A DNA stretch of 47,031 nucleotides from contig CAYGRM010000010.1 in assembly GCA_964352225.1 (NCBI GenBank), forward strand, positions 1 through 47,031, read 5' to 3'. Made by a program: the position numbers and the translations under genes. The stretch comes from CAJQQY01 sp964352225 (lineage in GTDB: Bacteria; Bacteroidota; Bacteroidia; Chitinophagales; Saprospiraceae). How positions within the stretch are numbered: position 1 is the first letter of the stretch; each line of letters begins with the position of its first letter. The notes under the pieces are model-generated. The model saw nothing but the letters and a program-made list of their open reading frames with translations, was not told the origin of the DNA and made no database searches. Shown piece after piece: positions 19,301 through 25,451 of the stretch.

Positions 19301-19698
19301 TAATCAGCGAAGTTGTAGAGATTTTTCAAAAAATATATCAACGTAACGAACTAGAATTTACCAAAAAAAGCCTAGGGATTATTACCCCTTATCGAGCACA
19401 GATTGCACAGATTCGACAGGCCTTACAAGTGAAAAATATTGAAACGGAATCTTTGAGCATTGATACGGTAGAAAGGTATCAAGGTGGAGCAAGAGATATC
19501 ATTATCATCTCATTATGTACAAATTCGACAAGTCAATTGACTTCGCTGATTTCTGTTTCTGATGAAGGAGTGGATCGAAAACTAAATGTTGCTTTAACCA
19601 GAGCTCGAAAACATTTAATCATTATTGGTAATCCAAAAATATTGCAGACTAATTCAATTTATGATTCTTTGATTAAAAAACATCAAAAAAGCATCTAG
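16324..19698 (+). CDS. Dna2-like nuclease-helicase (SF1B)
   Basis: A 1124-residue protein that combines a PD-(D/E)XK nuclease with a superfamily 1 helicase. The nuclease core is near residues 350-400: GRLDIF (Asp355), IVELKSGK (Glu375, Lys377), then HNHYVQTLLYDLI, as in RecB/Dna2 nucleases. The helicase has Walker A GPPGTGKT (712-719), DEASQIPEP (832-), GDHKQLPA, FARLSHQGRMHQ, IITPYRAQ, DTVERYQGGARDIII and NVALTRARKHLII, in the order of Upf1/Dna2 helicases. About 340 N-terminal residues are unassigned. I do not see the four-cysteine iron-sulphur set of eukaryotic Dna2. A role in DNA end or flap processing is inferred. It is monocistronic and not accompanied by recognisable defence genes. Confidence 0.82.
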   Translation: MKKQELARLFYQEISKINSNETLIDLGKINGLYKLLNQLFVEVTRDEKMQFTTMFARISFACQKFSVDTQTQFYIHTFLRVAKKINLDPAASPDQGKELELGLKVVADCVIAFFHQIPPQELAEQLPLKIDYKTSPVEVKEFKSTARIVAVGIDEKAEQLIARDEDDPTREIRIQYNIAERNQNFNPSIQVIEEAFKFPLTINLLDVEIDKEGIYRPRGFVLEPDYLVDVSAVAECFKDFGTLPIYNLLKKYLPFTYSKHLMIGNIANFFLDELMTNSEATFNETFPKVFQLNPLAFATFENSVLREIMQSSQKHFLNLKQMVLTGFAKSDIIPEDCFLEPTFYSQKHGLQGRLDIFYKKNTSEENANNHSAIVELKSGKTFKPNKYGINHNHYVQTLLYDLIIKSVFGKKIQPANFILYSGIDINHLKFAPRSSTQQMEALNIRNQILAFEYQLSNISENNIDSPLIFSRLTSARYPKLSGFLAKDMQLFEKVYQGMSHLEKKYFNAFSGFIAREHLLAKTGIQGIESVNGLASLWLKDFPEKEESFEIISFLKIKKNHSEEETPIIIFEKTAKTNPLANFRKGDISVLYPFQNEKDTVLNNQIFKCTIIEITKDEVHVKLRSRQFNTSIFEQGFHWNLEHDMLDSSFNSMYRSLFQFAQFPTFKKELLLTTSPPQQPEEIDIKLPKELTEEQKTIFQQAISAKDYFLLWGPPGTGKTSMMLKNIVSYLLNETDENILLLAYTNRAVDEICEAIISIDKYAKNEYLRLGSAHSCGVDYHDQLFNSKIANISNRKELRDIIDNHRIFVSTVAGIAGKQEIMQLKTFDRVIIDEASQIPEPMLVGLLPYFKRFLLIGDHKQLPAVVVQSPEISKVEDKELNEIGLKNLRDSLFERMYKRCVKNNWTWAFARLSHQGRMHQDIMNFPSQEFYEGYLKILPNDLNNKYQTKSIEYQLDEMSNGLEKILCENRMVFLPSEPDLKSPTGKTNLHEANLISEVVEIFQKIYQRNELEFTKKSLGIITPYRAQIAQIRQALQVKNIETESLSIDTVERYQGGARDIIIISLCTNSTSQLTSLISVSDEGVDRKLNVALTRARKHLIIIGNPKILQTNSIYDSLIKKHQKSI

Positions 19699-20053
19699 TA
19701 AATTTTCACCTTAGCTAAAATTGATTCTTCATCATTAAAACCATTCTTTAAAGTTTACTACCGCTTTATCAAAATTCACTACCGTTCAGTCATTCGCGCT
19801 TATTGATAAAAAAATCTGTTATATATTAGTGCTTTATTTAATACACCCCGACTCTATTTCTCTAAAATATTAATTACCTATTCCAAAAATCAAAATAGAT
19901 TTACTTAATTGTAACCTTCTAATTTTGATTCTAGTACAACGCTCAATACCTGATTACTTCAATGGTATGGCACACACAACCTTTATTGTTTTAGATTTTG
20001 GTTTATTCCAAAGATGGGCTATCCCTTACTCAGTTACACTATTTCAAAAACCG
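19699..20053. other. Intergenic region with no recognisable gene
   Basis: These 355 bases hold only short broken frames on both strands. Nothing recognisable was found before the terminator that follows. Confidence 0.6.
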
Positions 20054-20092
20054 AAAAAATCGTCGCCTAATTTTTAGGGACGATTTTTTTTT
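20054..20092. terminator. Intrinsic terminator
   Basis: AAAAAATCGTC and GACGATTTTTT pair, with an inner CCTAA/TTAGG stem and a run of eight or more T. It points in the plus direction; the A run on the left would also work on the minus strand. Confidence 0.85.
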
Positions 20093-20094
20093 AT

Positions 20095-20255
20095 TAAGTT
20101 CTAGGTCATAATTATTCATAAGTTGTTTCGAGATTATTACTTTCTCCTTTGAGGCAAAAAACGTAGGCGATGCCTAGCATCGGCGAGGCTTTTTAACGAA
20201 GAAGGAGGAAGTAATAAGCCGCAATAACTGTGAAATAATTATGACTTAGAACTTA
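20095..20255. repeat. 161-bp long palindrome, MITE-like
   Basis: The outer arms 20095-20118 and 20231-20255 pair over 24 bases with one wobble and one bulge (core AAGTTCTAGGTCATAATTATT on the left; slightly split here as AAGTTCTAGGTCATAATTAT). Inner arms 20134-20149 and 20202-20217 pair over 16 bases with one wobble. The stretch between them also pairs partly, and the tip is GC-rich (GATGCCTAGCATC). It ends exactly at the queE stop codon. A miniature inverted-repeat element or a large 3' hairpin of the queE transcript are both possible. Confidence 0.75.
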
Positions 20256-20891
20256 TCATGGAATATTAATCATCTTATGAGTCTGCAAACTCAATCTCCA
20301 ATTTGGATTTTGGAGACAATATTTGATAGCAAGTTGAATATTCTTTTCAGTATTGGGGCCATCCATAGGTTGGAGATAAAAATATTCAAAATCTAAATTC
20401 TCGAATAATTCTGGCTCTGCTCCTAGCTGTGGAAAAACTAATTTCAACTCATTTCCTTTTTTCAAAACTAAATCTGCTCCTGCTTTGGGACTCATACAAA
20501 TCCAATCAATTCCTTCAGGAGGAAGTTTTGTTCCATTTGTTTCGATGGCAACTTCAATTCCTTTTTCATGAAATGCTTTGACCATTTTTTCATCCAATTG
20601 AAGTAATGGTTCTCCACCTGTACAAACTACGTAAGGTTTACCTTGATTCATTCCTGCCTCCCACTCTTCCGCTACTTTTTCAGCAAGTTCAATGGCAGTA
20701 TATTTTCCTCCATTTAGACCATCAGTTCCTCGAAAGTCTGTATCGCAAAATTGGCAGATCGCCTCACTTCGATCTTCCTCTCTCCCACTCCACAGATTGC
20801 AACCAGTAAATCTGCAAAAGACAGCTGGTCGTCCGGTGTGAGCTCCTTCGCCTTGTAAGGTGTAGTATATTTCTTTGACTTTGTATTTCAT
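20256..20891 (-). CDS. queE: 7-carboxy-7-deazaguanine synthase
   Basis: QueE is the radical SAM enzyme that turns 6-carboxytetrahydropterin into 7-carboxy-7-deazaguanine in the queuosine/preQ0 pathway. The 211-residue protein has TLQGEGAHTGRPAVFCRFTGC, matching the family, with the long-form cluster motif CX14CX2C (Cys31, Cys46, Cys49), then FRGTDG, a VCTGGEPLLQ motif and a C-terminal FYLQPMDGP segment. These are standard for the longer QueE subtype. It is the last gene of a minus-strand run: methyltransferase, ridA, queE. Its stop codon abuts a 161-bp palindrome. Other queuosine genes are not in the window. Confidence 0.92.
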   Translation of the reverse strand: MKYKVKEIYYTLQGEGAHTGRPAVFCRFTGCNLWSGREEDRSEAICQFCDTDFRGTDGLNGGKYTAIELAEKVAEEWEAGMNQGKPYVVCTGGEPLLQLDEKMVKAFHEKGIEVAIETNGTKLPPEGIDWICMSPKAGADLVLKKGNELKLVFPQLGAEPELFENLDFEYFYLQPMDGPNTEKNIQLAIKYCLQNPNWRLSLQTHKMINIP

Positions 20892-20938
20892 TTCTGTAGC
20901 CGCTAACTTTTTTTAATCCGCATGAAAGTCAGCGGTAA
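20887..20938. repeat. Imperfect palindrome between ridA and queE
   Basis: CCGCTAACTTT near 20900 faces AAAGTCAGCGG at 20926-20936, with one mismatch in the arms. It contains AGTCAGC, the same word seen in the palindrome inside the end of ridA and in other gaps. Confidence 0.5.
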
Positions 20939-20972
20939 TATTTTTTAATCGTAAAATTGTTTTTATCTTTTT

Positions 20973-21374
20973 TTACTGCTGACTGAAGTCAGCCGATAAA
21001 ACAGCCGATACCTCTATTTCTATTAATATTTTTTCATCAATAAATCGACTCACTTCAAGCATGGTCGACGCAGGTTTTATTTCTTTAAAAAACTCCCCAT
21101 GTGCTCGTCCAATCTCTTCCCAATTATCCATATTAGTCACAAACATTCTAGTTCGAACCACATCTTTCATCGTTGCCCCTGCTTCAATTAGTGCCTTTTC
21201 TATTTTTTGAAAAATAAATTTTGTCTGCTCGTATGGATTTCCAACTCCGATTATTTCCTCTCCATCAACAGCAGTTGTTCCAGCCACTTCAATAATATTT
21301 CCTACTCGAACTGCTCGTGAGTAGCCGACGATGTCCTCCCATTTTGTATTGGATGAAATATTCTTCCTTGTCAT
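20973..21374 (-). CDS. RidA-family (YjgF) protein
   Basis: A 133-residue RidA/YjgF-type protein. RidA proteins hydrolyse reactive enamines and imines formed by PLP enzymes. The core matches: EVAGTTAVDG, NPYEQTKFIFQKIEKAL, then VVRTRMFVTN containing the Arg that binds the substrate carboxylate, and a late EIEVSAV strand. The ATG at 21374 is 7 bases after the methyltransferase stop; an in-frame TTG upstream overlaps that gene and is rejected. The last residues (SADFSQQ) are encoded by a palindromic repeat, so the C-terminus appears extended compared with ordinary RidA proteins, which end soon after the final strand. Subfamily, and so substrate range, is uncertain. Confidence 0.85.
   Translation of the reverse strand: MTRKNISSNTKWEDIVGYSRAVRVGNIIEVAGTTAVDGEEIIGVGNPYEQTKFIFQKIEKALIEAGATMKDVVRTRMFVTNMDNWEEIGRAHGEFFKEIKPASTMLEVSRFIDEKILIEIEVSAVLSADFSQQ
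20974..20996. repeat. Short palindrome forming the 3' end of ridA
   Basis: GCTGACTGAAGTCAGC at 20978-20993 is a 7-bp inverted repeat around GA. It encodes the last residues of RidA and precedes its TAA stop. Confidence 0.7.
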
Positions 21375-21381
21375 GATTGAC

Positions 21382-22017
21382 TTATTTAGTAACAACTAAA
21401 ATATAATAATTAAAGAAAAATTCTTCCTTGTATAAAATGGACTGCTCTAATTTGCAGCCTCGATCAATCAACATTTTTTGATATTCTGCCAAATCAAATT
21501 GATGTGGATGCAAAATATCACCTGGTAGCAATCGAAATATTTTTTTGAAAAAAGTATGATTATGAGCGTCAATCGAAACAATTAAAGTTCCCCCTTGCTC
21601 GGTAAAATCAACTAACTTGTCAAAACACAAATCCAAATCCGCCACATGATTAATCGCATTGAGACAAAAAACTTTTTCATATTTTTCAGCTGGAGAAAAA
21701 GTCTCTAATGGTTCGCTAAAAAACTGAATATTAGGATATTGACTTTTGGAAAAATGCGCTAATTTTTTCTCATAGTCATCTAACAACGGATCCATCGCAG
21801 CTGTTCGATATTTTTCTAAAATCATAAAAATCCCAGCAGGGCCACACCCTGCATCAAGAATTTTTTCTCCTTCAGAAAAATTTAAATTCAATTTAGATAA
21901 AAGTGTTTTCCAATACTCTTTTTTCCAAACTAAATAATCCGCCTTAGGTTTTTTCTTTAAATAATTTTGCCACCATCGAATCTCGGCTGCTTGAGCTATT
22001 TTCCAACGTAAACTCAT
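21382..22017 (-). CDS. Class I SAM-dependent methyltransferase
   Basis: A 211-residue protein with the class I methyltransferase motif I ILDAGCGPAGIF, an acidic residue after the second strand (AAMDPLLDDY), a VFCLNAINHVADLDLCF motif like that of ubiquinone/menaquinone-type or small-molecule methyltransferases, and GGTLIVSIDAHNH as motif III. The Trp/Lys-rich N-terminus is not diagnostic. Substrate unknown. It is first in the run leading to ridA and queE and is probably co-transcribed with ridA (7-base gap). A TACCTTTG box lies shortly upstream. Confidence 0.82.
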   Translation of the reverse strand: MSLRWKIAQAAEIRWWQNYLKKKPKADYLVWKKEYWKTLLSKLNLNFSEGEKILDAGCGPAGIFMILEKYRTAAMDPLLDDYEKKLAHFSKSQYPNIQFFSEPLETFSPAEKYEKVFCLNAINHVADLDLCFDKLVDFTEQGGTLIVSIDAHNHTFFKKIFRLLPGDILHPHQFDLAEYQKMLIDRGCKLEQSILYKEEFFFNYYILVVTK

Positions 22018-22035
22018 GTTTTTATTTTATGAAAA

Positions 22036-22068
22036 CAAAGGTATAGAATTTAATGTTTCTAGTTCAAT
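22036..22068 (-). promoter_or_regulatory. Promoter of the methyltransferase-ridA-queE run
   Basis: TACCTTTG on the minus strand (22043-22036). An ATTG at 22068-22065 is a possible -33 box with a 21-base spacer. The leader would be very short. Confidence 0.5.
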
Positions 22069-22120
22069 CTTCTTAGTTTAGAGTTTTATTATTATTGTTT
22101 TTAAATTAAAATCTTAGCTA

Positions 22121-23170
22121 ATGCTATTTGCTGAAGGAACGAAAGTGCGGTTTAAAAATACCGGCGACAAAGGCGTCATCATCGATATTTTGGATTCCGA
22201 AATGGTCAATGTGATGTTGGATGACGATGACATGGTCATTCCTGCTTTTATCGAAAATCTGGAAAGAATCGAAGATATTCCTAAGCCAAATCGCAATCCA
22301 ATCAAAGCAAAATTTGTGGAATCAAAAAAAGCTCCTTCGCCACCAACTCCTCCCTTTAAAGATGTTGATTTTCACTATAATATTTTAAAAAGTTTAGGTA
22401 TTCAATTGGCTTTCGACCCACAAATTCAATCGGATGGAATCACTTCGAGTTATGATATTTATTTAATCAATGATACTCGGTATGATGCTCTTTTTACTTT
22501 TACGATTGATATTTTGGATCAAACACCAAAGACAACTAATGGAAAAATAACAAGTGCCTCCTATATCAATTTAGGTGAAATGAAATTTAGCCAACTCAAC
22601 GAAGCACCAATTATTGAAATTGATATTTGGCAACTAACAACAGTTGGAACAGGATATAAAATGTCCAAAAATTTTAAAATAAAACCAAAACAGTTTTTTA
22701 AAAATACTCGCACCGCACCTTTACTCAATCGACAAGTTCATTGGTATCAGTTGTTTGAAAATTTTGATAAAGAACAAAAATCAGAGGGTGAGGATCTCAA
22801 AACTTATACTCAGCGCAATGCTAAAAAACCGAAAAATCCTGCATCTCATTATGGTCGAGTGAATACAAGTGATCCGATGGAATTAGCTCATTTTGAAAAT
22901 GAAATTGACCTTCATATTGAGCATTTAGTGAGTGATAATAAGAAGAGAAATAATGCTGAAATTTTAAGAATTCAGTTGACCCACTTTAATCAATTTTTAG
23001 AAAAAGCGATTAGATTAGGCGTAAATAGTGCTTTTGTGATACATGGTGTTGGGAAAGGAAAATTAAAAAATGAAATCGCTACGAAATTGATGAATCATCC
23101 GCAAGTGAAAACTTTTAAAAATGAGTACCATCCAAAATATGGATTTGGGGCGACGGAGATTAATTTTTGA
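22121..23170 (+). CDS. DUF2027 protein with C-terminal Smr domain
   Basis: A 349-residue protein typical of Bacteroidota. The N-terminal ~65 residues are a small beta domain (GTKVRFKNTGDKGVIIDIL). The middle contains a beta-sandwich-like DUF2027 region (YDIYLINDTRYDALFTFTI). The C-terminal ~90 residues are an Smr domain: EIDLHIEHL, FLEKAIRLGVNSAFVIHGVGKGKLK, with DLH and HGxGxGxL as nuclease-like motifs. Smr domains can cut or bind nucleic acids, including branched DNA or stalled-ribosome mRNA; the role of this combination is unknown. It starts 103 bases from the divergent methyltransferase gene and ends at a strong terminator. Confidence 0.83.
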   Translation: MLFAEGTKVRFKNTGDKGVIIDILDSEMVNVMLDDDDMVIPAFIENLERIEDIPKPNRNPIKAKFVESKKAPSPPTPPFKDVDFHYNILKSLGIQLAFDPQIQSDGITSSYDIYLINDTRYDALFTFTIDILDQTPKTTNGKITSASYINLGEMKFSQLNEAPIIEIDIWQLTTVGTGYKMSKNFKIKPKQFFKNTRTAPLLNRQVHWYQLFENFDKEQKSEGEDLKTYTQRNAKKPKNPASHYGRVNTSDPMELAHFENEIDLHIEHLVSDNKKRNNAEILRIQLTHFNQFLEKAIRLGVNSAFVIHGVGKGKLKNEIATKLMNHPQVKTFKNEYHPKYGFGATEINF

Positions 23171-23220
23171 TTAACCTTAGAGACTATTTTGAAATGTGTG
23201 CTAGCATAGTTTTCATATTA

Positions 23221-23258
23221 AAAATGACCAACTTGAAACTTACAAGTTGGTCATTTTT
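23221..23258. terminator. Bidirectional terminator
   Basis: AAAATGACCAACTTG pairs perfectly with CAAGTTGGTCATTTT, with A and T runs on the two sides. It separates the convergent Smr and NqrM-like genes. Confidence 0.9.
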
Positions 23259-23282
23259 AGTATATCTAATTTAGATCTTTAT

Positions 23283-23495
23283 TTATTTCACCTCTGGCAT
23301 ATCTGGCATTTTACATTCTTCATCTGCTGTCTTTCCACAAACGGTACAATCACCAATTTGATTTTTCAACATTGGATTATTCGTAGCGCAAGTTCCTCTA
23401 AATTCATTTCCAGTCACAATGTGTCGGATATTAATGAGGGCAAAACAAATCCCAAATGTTACAAAAACGATCGTTAAAATATATATGAATTCCAT
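23283..23495 (-). CDS. NqrM-like (DUF539-like) small membrane protein
   Basis: A 70-residue protein with one N-terminal membrane helix (residues 3-22) and then a Cys-containing tail: FRGTCATNNPM (Cys36) and GDCTVCGK...C (Cys50, 53, 61). This resembles NqrM, the small membrane protein that helps deliver iron to Na+-translocating NADH:quinone reductase; NqrM usually reads GSCGGL then CxxCG. The match is by pattern only, and nqr genes are not in the window. It has a well-placed promoter of its own and a terminator, so it is a real gene. An unrelated Cys-rich small membrane protein is the alternative. Confidence 0.65.
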   Translation of the reverse strand: MEFIYILTIVFVTFGICFALINIRHIVTGNEFRGTCATNNPMLKNQIGDCTVCGKTADEECKMPDMPEVK

Positions 23496-23534
23496 GTTGT
23501 ATTTTTTTAAAGTGACTCAATTTTAAATCTACCA

Positions 23535-23565
23535 CAAAGGTAAATACTTTGATTGTAAAAACAAT
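23535..23565 (-). promoter_or_regulatory. Promoter of the NqrM-like gene
   Basis: On the minus strand ATTG (23565-23562), a 19-base spacer and TACCTTTG (23542-23535). Confidence 0.7.
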
Positions 23566-23586
23566 CATTTTATTCATTTGTTCAAT

Positions 23587-23594
23587 TAACTTTG
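23587..23594 (+). promoter_or_regulatory. -7 box of mazG
   Basis: TAACTTTG matches TAnnTTTG, about 28 bases before the mazG ATG. No clear -33 box. An in-frame TTG inside the box region cannot be the start. Confidence 0.55.
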
Positions 23595-23621
23595 CGCCAC
23601 AAATTTAAATATATATTGATC

Positions 23622-24380
23622 ATGGATAAAAAACTTAAAGCATTCGAGCGACTGCTAATAATCATGGATGAACTCCGTGAACAATGCCCATGGGATCGAA
23701 AACAAACCTTCCAATCTTTGCGAAATCTGACCATCGAAGAAACTTACGAATTGGCGGATGCTATTTTGGTGGAAGATTTGGATGAAATCAAAGAAGAGTT
23801 AGGCGACATCATGCTTCACATGGTTTTTTATGCAAAAATTGCAGAGGAGAAAAAAGCATTTGACATTGCTGATGCGATCAATGCTTGCTGTGATAAATTG
23901 ATTCATCGGCACCCTCACATCTATGGTGATGTCAAAGTGAATGGCGAAGAAGATGTCATGAAAAATTGGGAACAACTCAAATTGGCAGAAGGCAAAAAAT
24001 CAGTTTTGTCAGGTGTACCAAAATCTCTACCTGCCATGGTCAAGGCATATCGGATGCAAGAGAAAACAGCGCAAGTTGGTTTTGAATGGGAAAATGCAGC
24101 GCAAGTTTGGGAAAAAGTAGAAGAGGAAATGGCGGAAATGAAAGAGACTTTAGACCAAGATTTATCGCAGGAAAGAAAGGAGGAGGAATTTGGAGATGTG
24201 ATTTTTTCGCTCATTAATTATGCTAGATTTAAAGGGATTGATCCAGAGACAGCACTAGAAAGAATTAATTTGAAATTTAAAAATCGCTTTGAATATATTG
24301 AAGAAAATGCGGATAGAGACTTGAATGAGATGAGCCTAGAAGAGATGGATAAATTGTGGAATGAAGCGAAAGGCAAGTAA
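23622..24380 (+). CDS. mazG: Nucleoside triphosphate pyrophosphohydrolase MazG
   Basis: MazG hydrolyses NTPs and dNTPs to the monophosphate and is thought to clean the nucleotide pool and modulate stress signals. The 252-residue protein has two MazG domains. The first has CPWDRKQTFQSLRNLTIEETYEL and the metal-binding EExxE...ExxD set (EETYELADAI, EIKEELGDIML); written in shorter pieces: CPWDRKQTF and IEETYEL. The second contains QVGFEWEN and ERKEEEFGDVIFSLINYAR. The ATG at 23622 follows the promoter box; the longer frame starts at a TTG within the promoter. It is complete and ordinary in length. Confidence 0.93.
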   Translation: MDKKLKAFERLLIIMDELREQCPWDRKQTFQSLRNLTIEETYELADAILVEDLDEIKEELGDIMLHMVFYAKIAEEKKAFDIADAINACCDKLIHRHPHIYGDVKVNGEEDVMKNWEQLKLAEGKKSVLSGVPKSLPAMVKAYRMQEKTAQVGFEWENAAQVWEKVEEEMAEMKETLDQDLSQERKEEEFGDVIFSLINYARFKGIDPETALERINLKFKNRFEYIEENADRDLNEMSLEEMDKLWNEAKGK

Positions 24381-24481
24381 TTTCTATCTGACCACAAACT
24401 GGGGCTGACTTCGGCAAAATAATCATATTTTAACCTAAATTTATACCTGAAATTATTTTCCCCATTTTAAAGAAAATTCAT

Positions 24482-24489
24482 TACCTTTG
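24482..24489 (+). promoter_or_regulatory. -7 box of rpsO
   Basis: TACCTTTG, about 58 bases upstream of the rpsO ATG. A TTTT/TTTC about 21 bases upstream may serve as -33. The GC-richer leader GCACCCGCTATAACTG follows. Confidence 0.65.
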
Positions 24490-24547
24490 CACCCGCTATA
24501 ACTGATCCCTGAGATCACTATTGGTAAACCTTTTAAATTTAAAAAAA

Positions 24548-24823
24548 ATGGCTGAATATCTCAGTAAAGAAAAAATGGAATCTATATTCCAAGAGTACGG
24601 TGGAGGTGCAAAAAACACAGGTTCTACAGAAGGACAAATTGCATTGTTTACTTACCGAATTTCAGAGTTGTCAAATCACTTGAGAACTAATCGAAAAGAC
24701 CACTCATGTAAACGTACCTTGCTTACTTTAGTAGGTAAAAGACGACGATTACTTAAGTACTTAATGAAAAAAGATATTGTTGGATACCGTGCATTAATTG
24801 AAAAATTAGGTATTCGTAAATAA
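24548..24823 (+). CDS. rpsO: 30S ribosomal protein S15
   Basis: S15 binds 16S rRNA helices 20-22 and helps assemble the platform of the 30S subunit. The 91-residue protein has the family pattern TGSTEGQIALFTYRI, LSNHLRTNRKDHSCKR, TLLTLVGKRRRLLKYL and a C-terminal YRALIEKLGIRK. The ATG at 24548, behind a poly-A tract, gives the usual length; an upstream in-frame ATG at 24521 would add nine atypical residues. pnp follows after a terminator and a long leader, keeping the rpsO-pnp order known from many bacteria. Confidence 0.96.
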   Translation: MAEYLSKEKMESIFQEYGGGAKNTGSTEGQIALFTYRISELSNHLRTNRKDHSCKRTLLTLVGKRRRLLKYLMKKDIVGYRALIEKLGIRK

Positions 24824-24830
24824 TATTAAC

Positions 24831-24885
24831 AAAGGCAGAAAGGCGATTTCAATTTTATTGAAAATGTTTTTCTGCCTTTTCTTTT
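24831..24885 (+). terminator. Terminator after rpsO
   Basis: AAAGGCAGAAA (24831-24841) pairs with TTTCTGCCTTT, ending near 24880 and followed by CTTTTT. An AATTTTATTG loop region lies between the arms. Confidence 0.8.
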
Positions 24886-25193
24886 TGAGGTTCTATTTTT
24901 TTTAGAACGAATTTTGGTCAAATGAGAAAAAACGTTTCGAATTTGGCAGAGCGAAAAAAAAAGCGACAATCAGAGATAGGGATTATTTTTATTTAAAATT
25001 TTCAGTAGCTTATTGTTAAACATCGAAAACTACATTACGAAAAAGCTACTAATTTATCCACGATGATTTTTTTTCAAAAAATCTTCCAGAAGGAACCCAT
25101 CTATTTTTTTCGTTGATCGACGGATTTGAAAAATCACACTTTTCGGTTTTACAAAATTATTTGTGTTTGTTTTAAAAAAAACATCACTAGTCG

Positions 25194-25224
25194 TTTTCTT
25201 AAAACAGAATACGTGTTACTTTTA
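25194..25224 (+). promoter_or_regulatory. Candidate promoter of pnp
   Basis: TTTT (25194-25197), a 19-base spacer and TACTTTTA (25217-25224), one mismatch in each box. It would place the whole 25270-25410 structure in the 5' untranslated region. The rest of 24886-25269 is AT-rich with no gene. Confidence 0.45.
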
Positions 25225-25269
25225 TACATTAATTTTATTTTACATATTTAATTTAGAAATCCTTGGATA

Positions 25270-25410
25270 ATAACTTCCTCTAAACGATTTGCTTTTTAGC
25301 CGAAAGCAGCTTTGCATTTTGCAGTATTCCATTGTGGTAATTGCCTACTGAATACAGCCAACTAAAAAACTGGAAACTGTTTTCGCCTAAAAACCAGATC
25401 GGGAAGTTAT
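25270..25410 (+). promoter_or_regulatory. Structured 5' leader of pnp
   Basis: Three nested helices are visible. The outer pairs ATAACTTCC (25270-25278) with GGAAGTTAT (25402-25410). The middle pairs 25293-25309 with 25377-25393: 15 Watson-Crick pairs, one G-U and one mismatch. The inner pairs 25321-25329 (GCAGTATTC) with 25350-25358 (GAATACAGC), one mismatch. The leader ends 41 bases before the pnp ATG. In E. coli, pnp is autoregulated through a long leader stem; a similar role here is inferred, not shown. Confidence 0.65.
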
Positions 25411-25451
25411 CAATCAAGCATTCCTAATTCACTCTTTTAAACAATTAAAAC

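Noticed and set aside
25186..25200. ACTAGTCGTTTTCTT shared between the pnp upstream region and repeat copies A and B
   Set aside because: A 15-base match is expected by chance among AT-rich sequence pairs in a window of this size.
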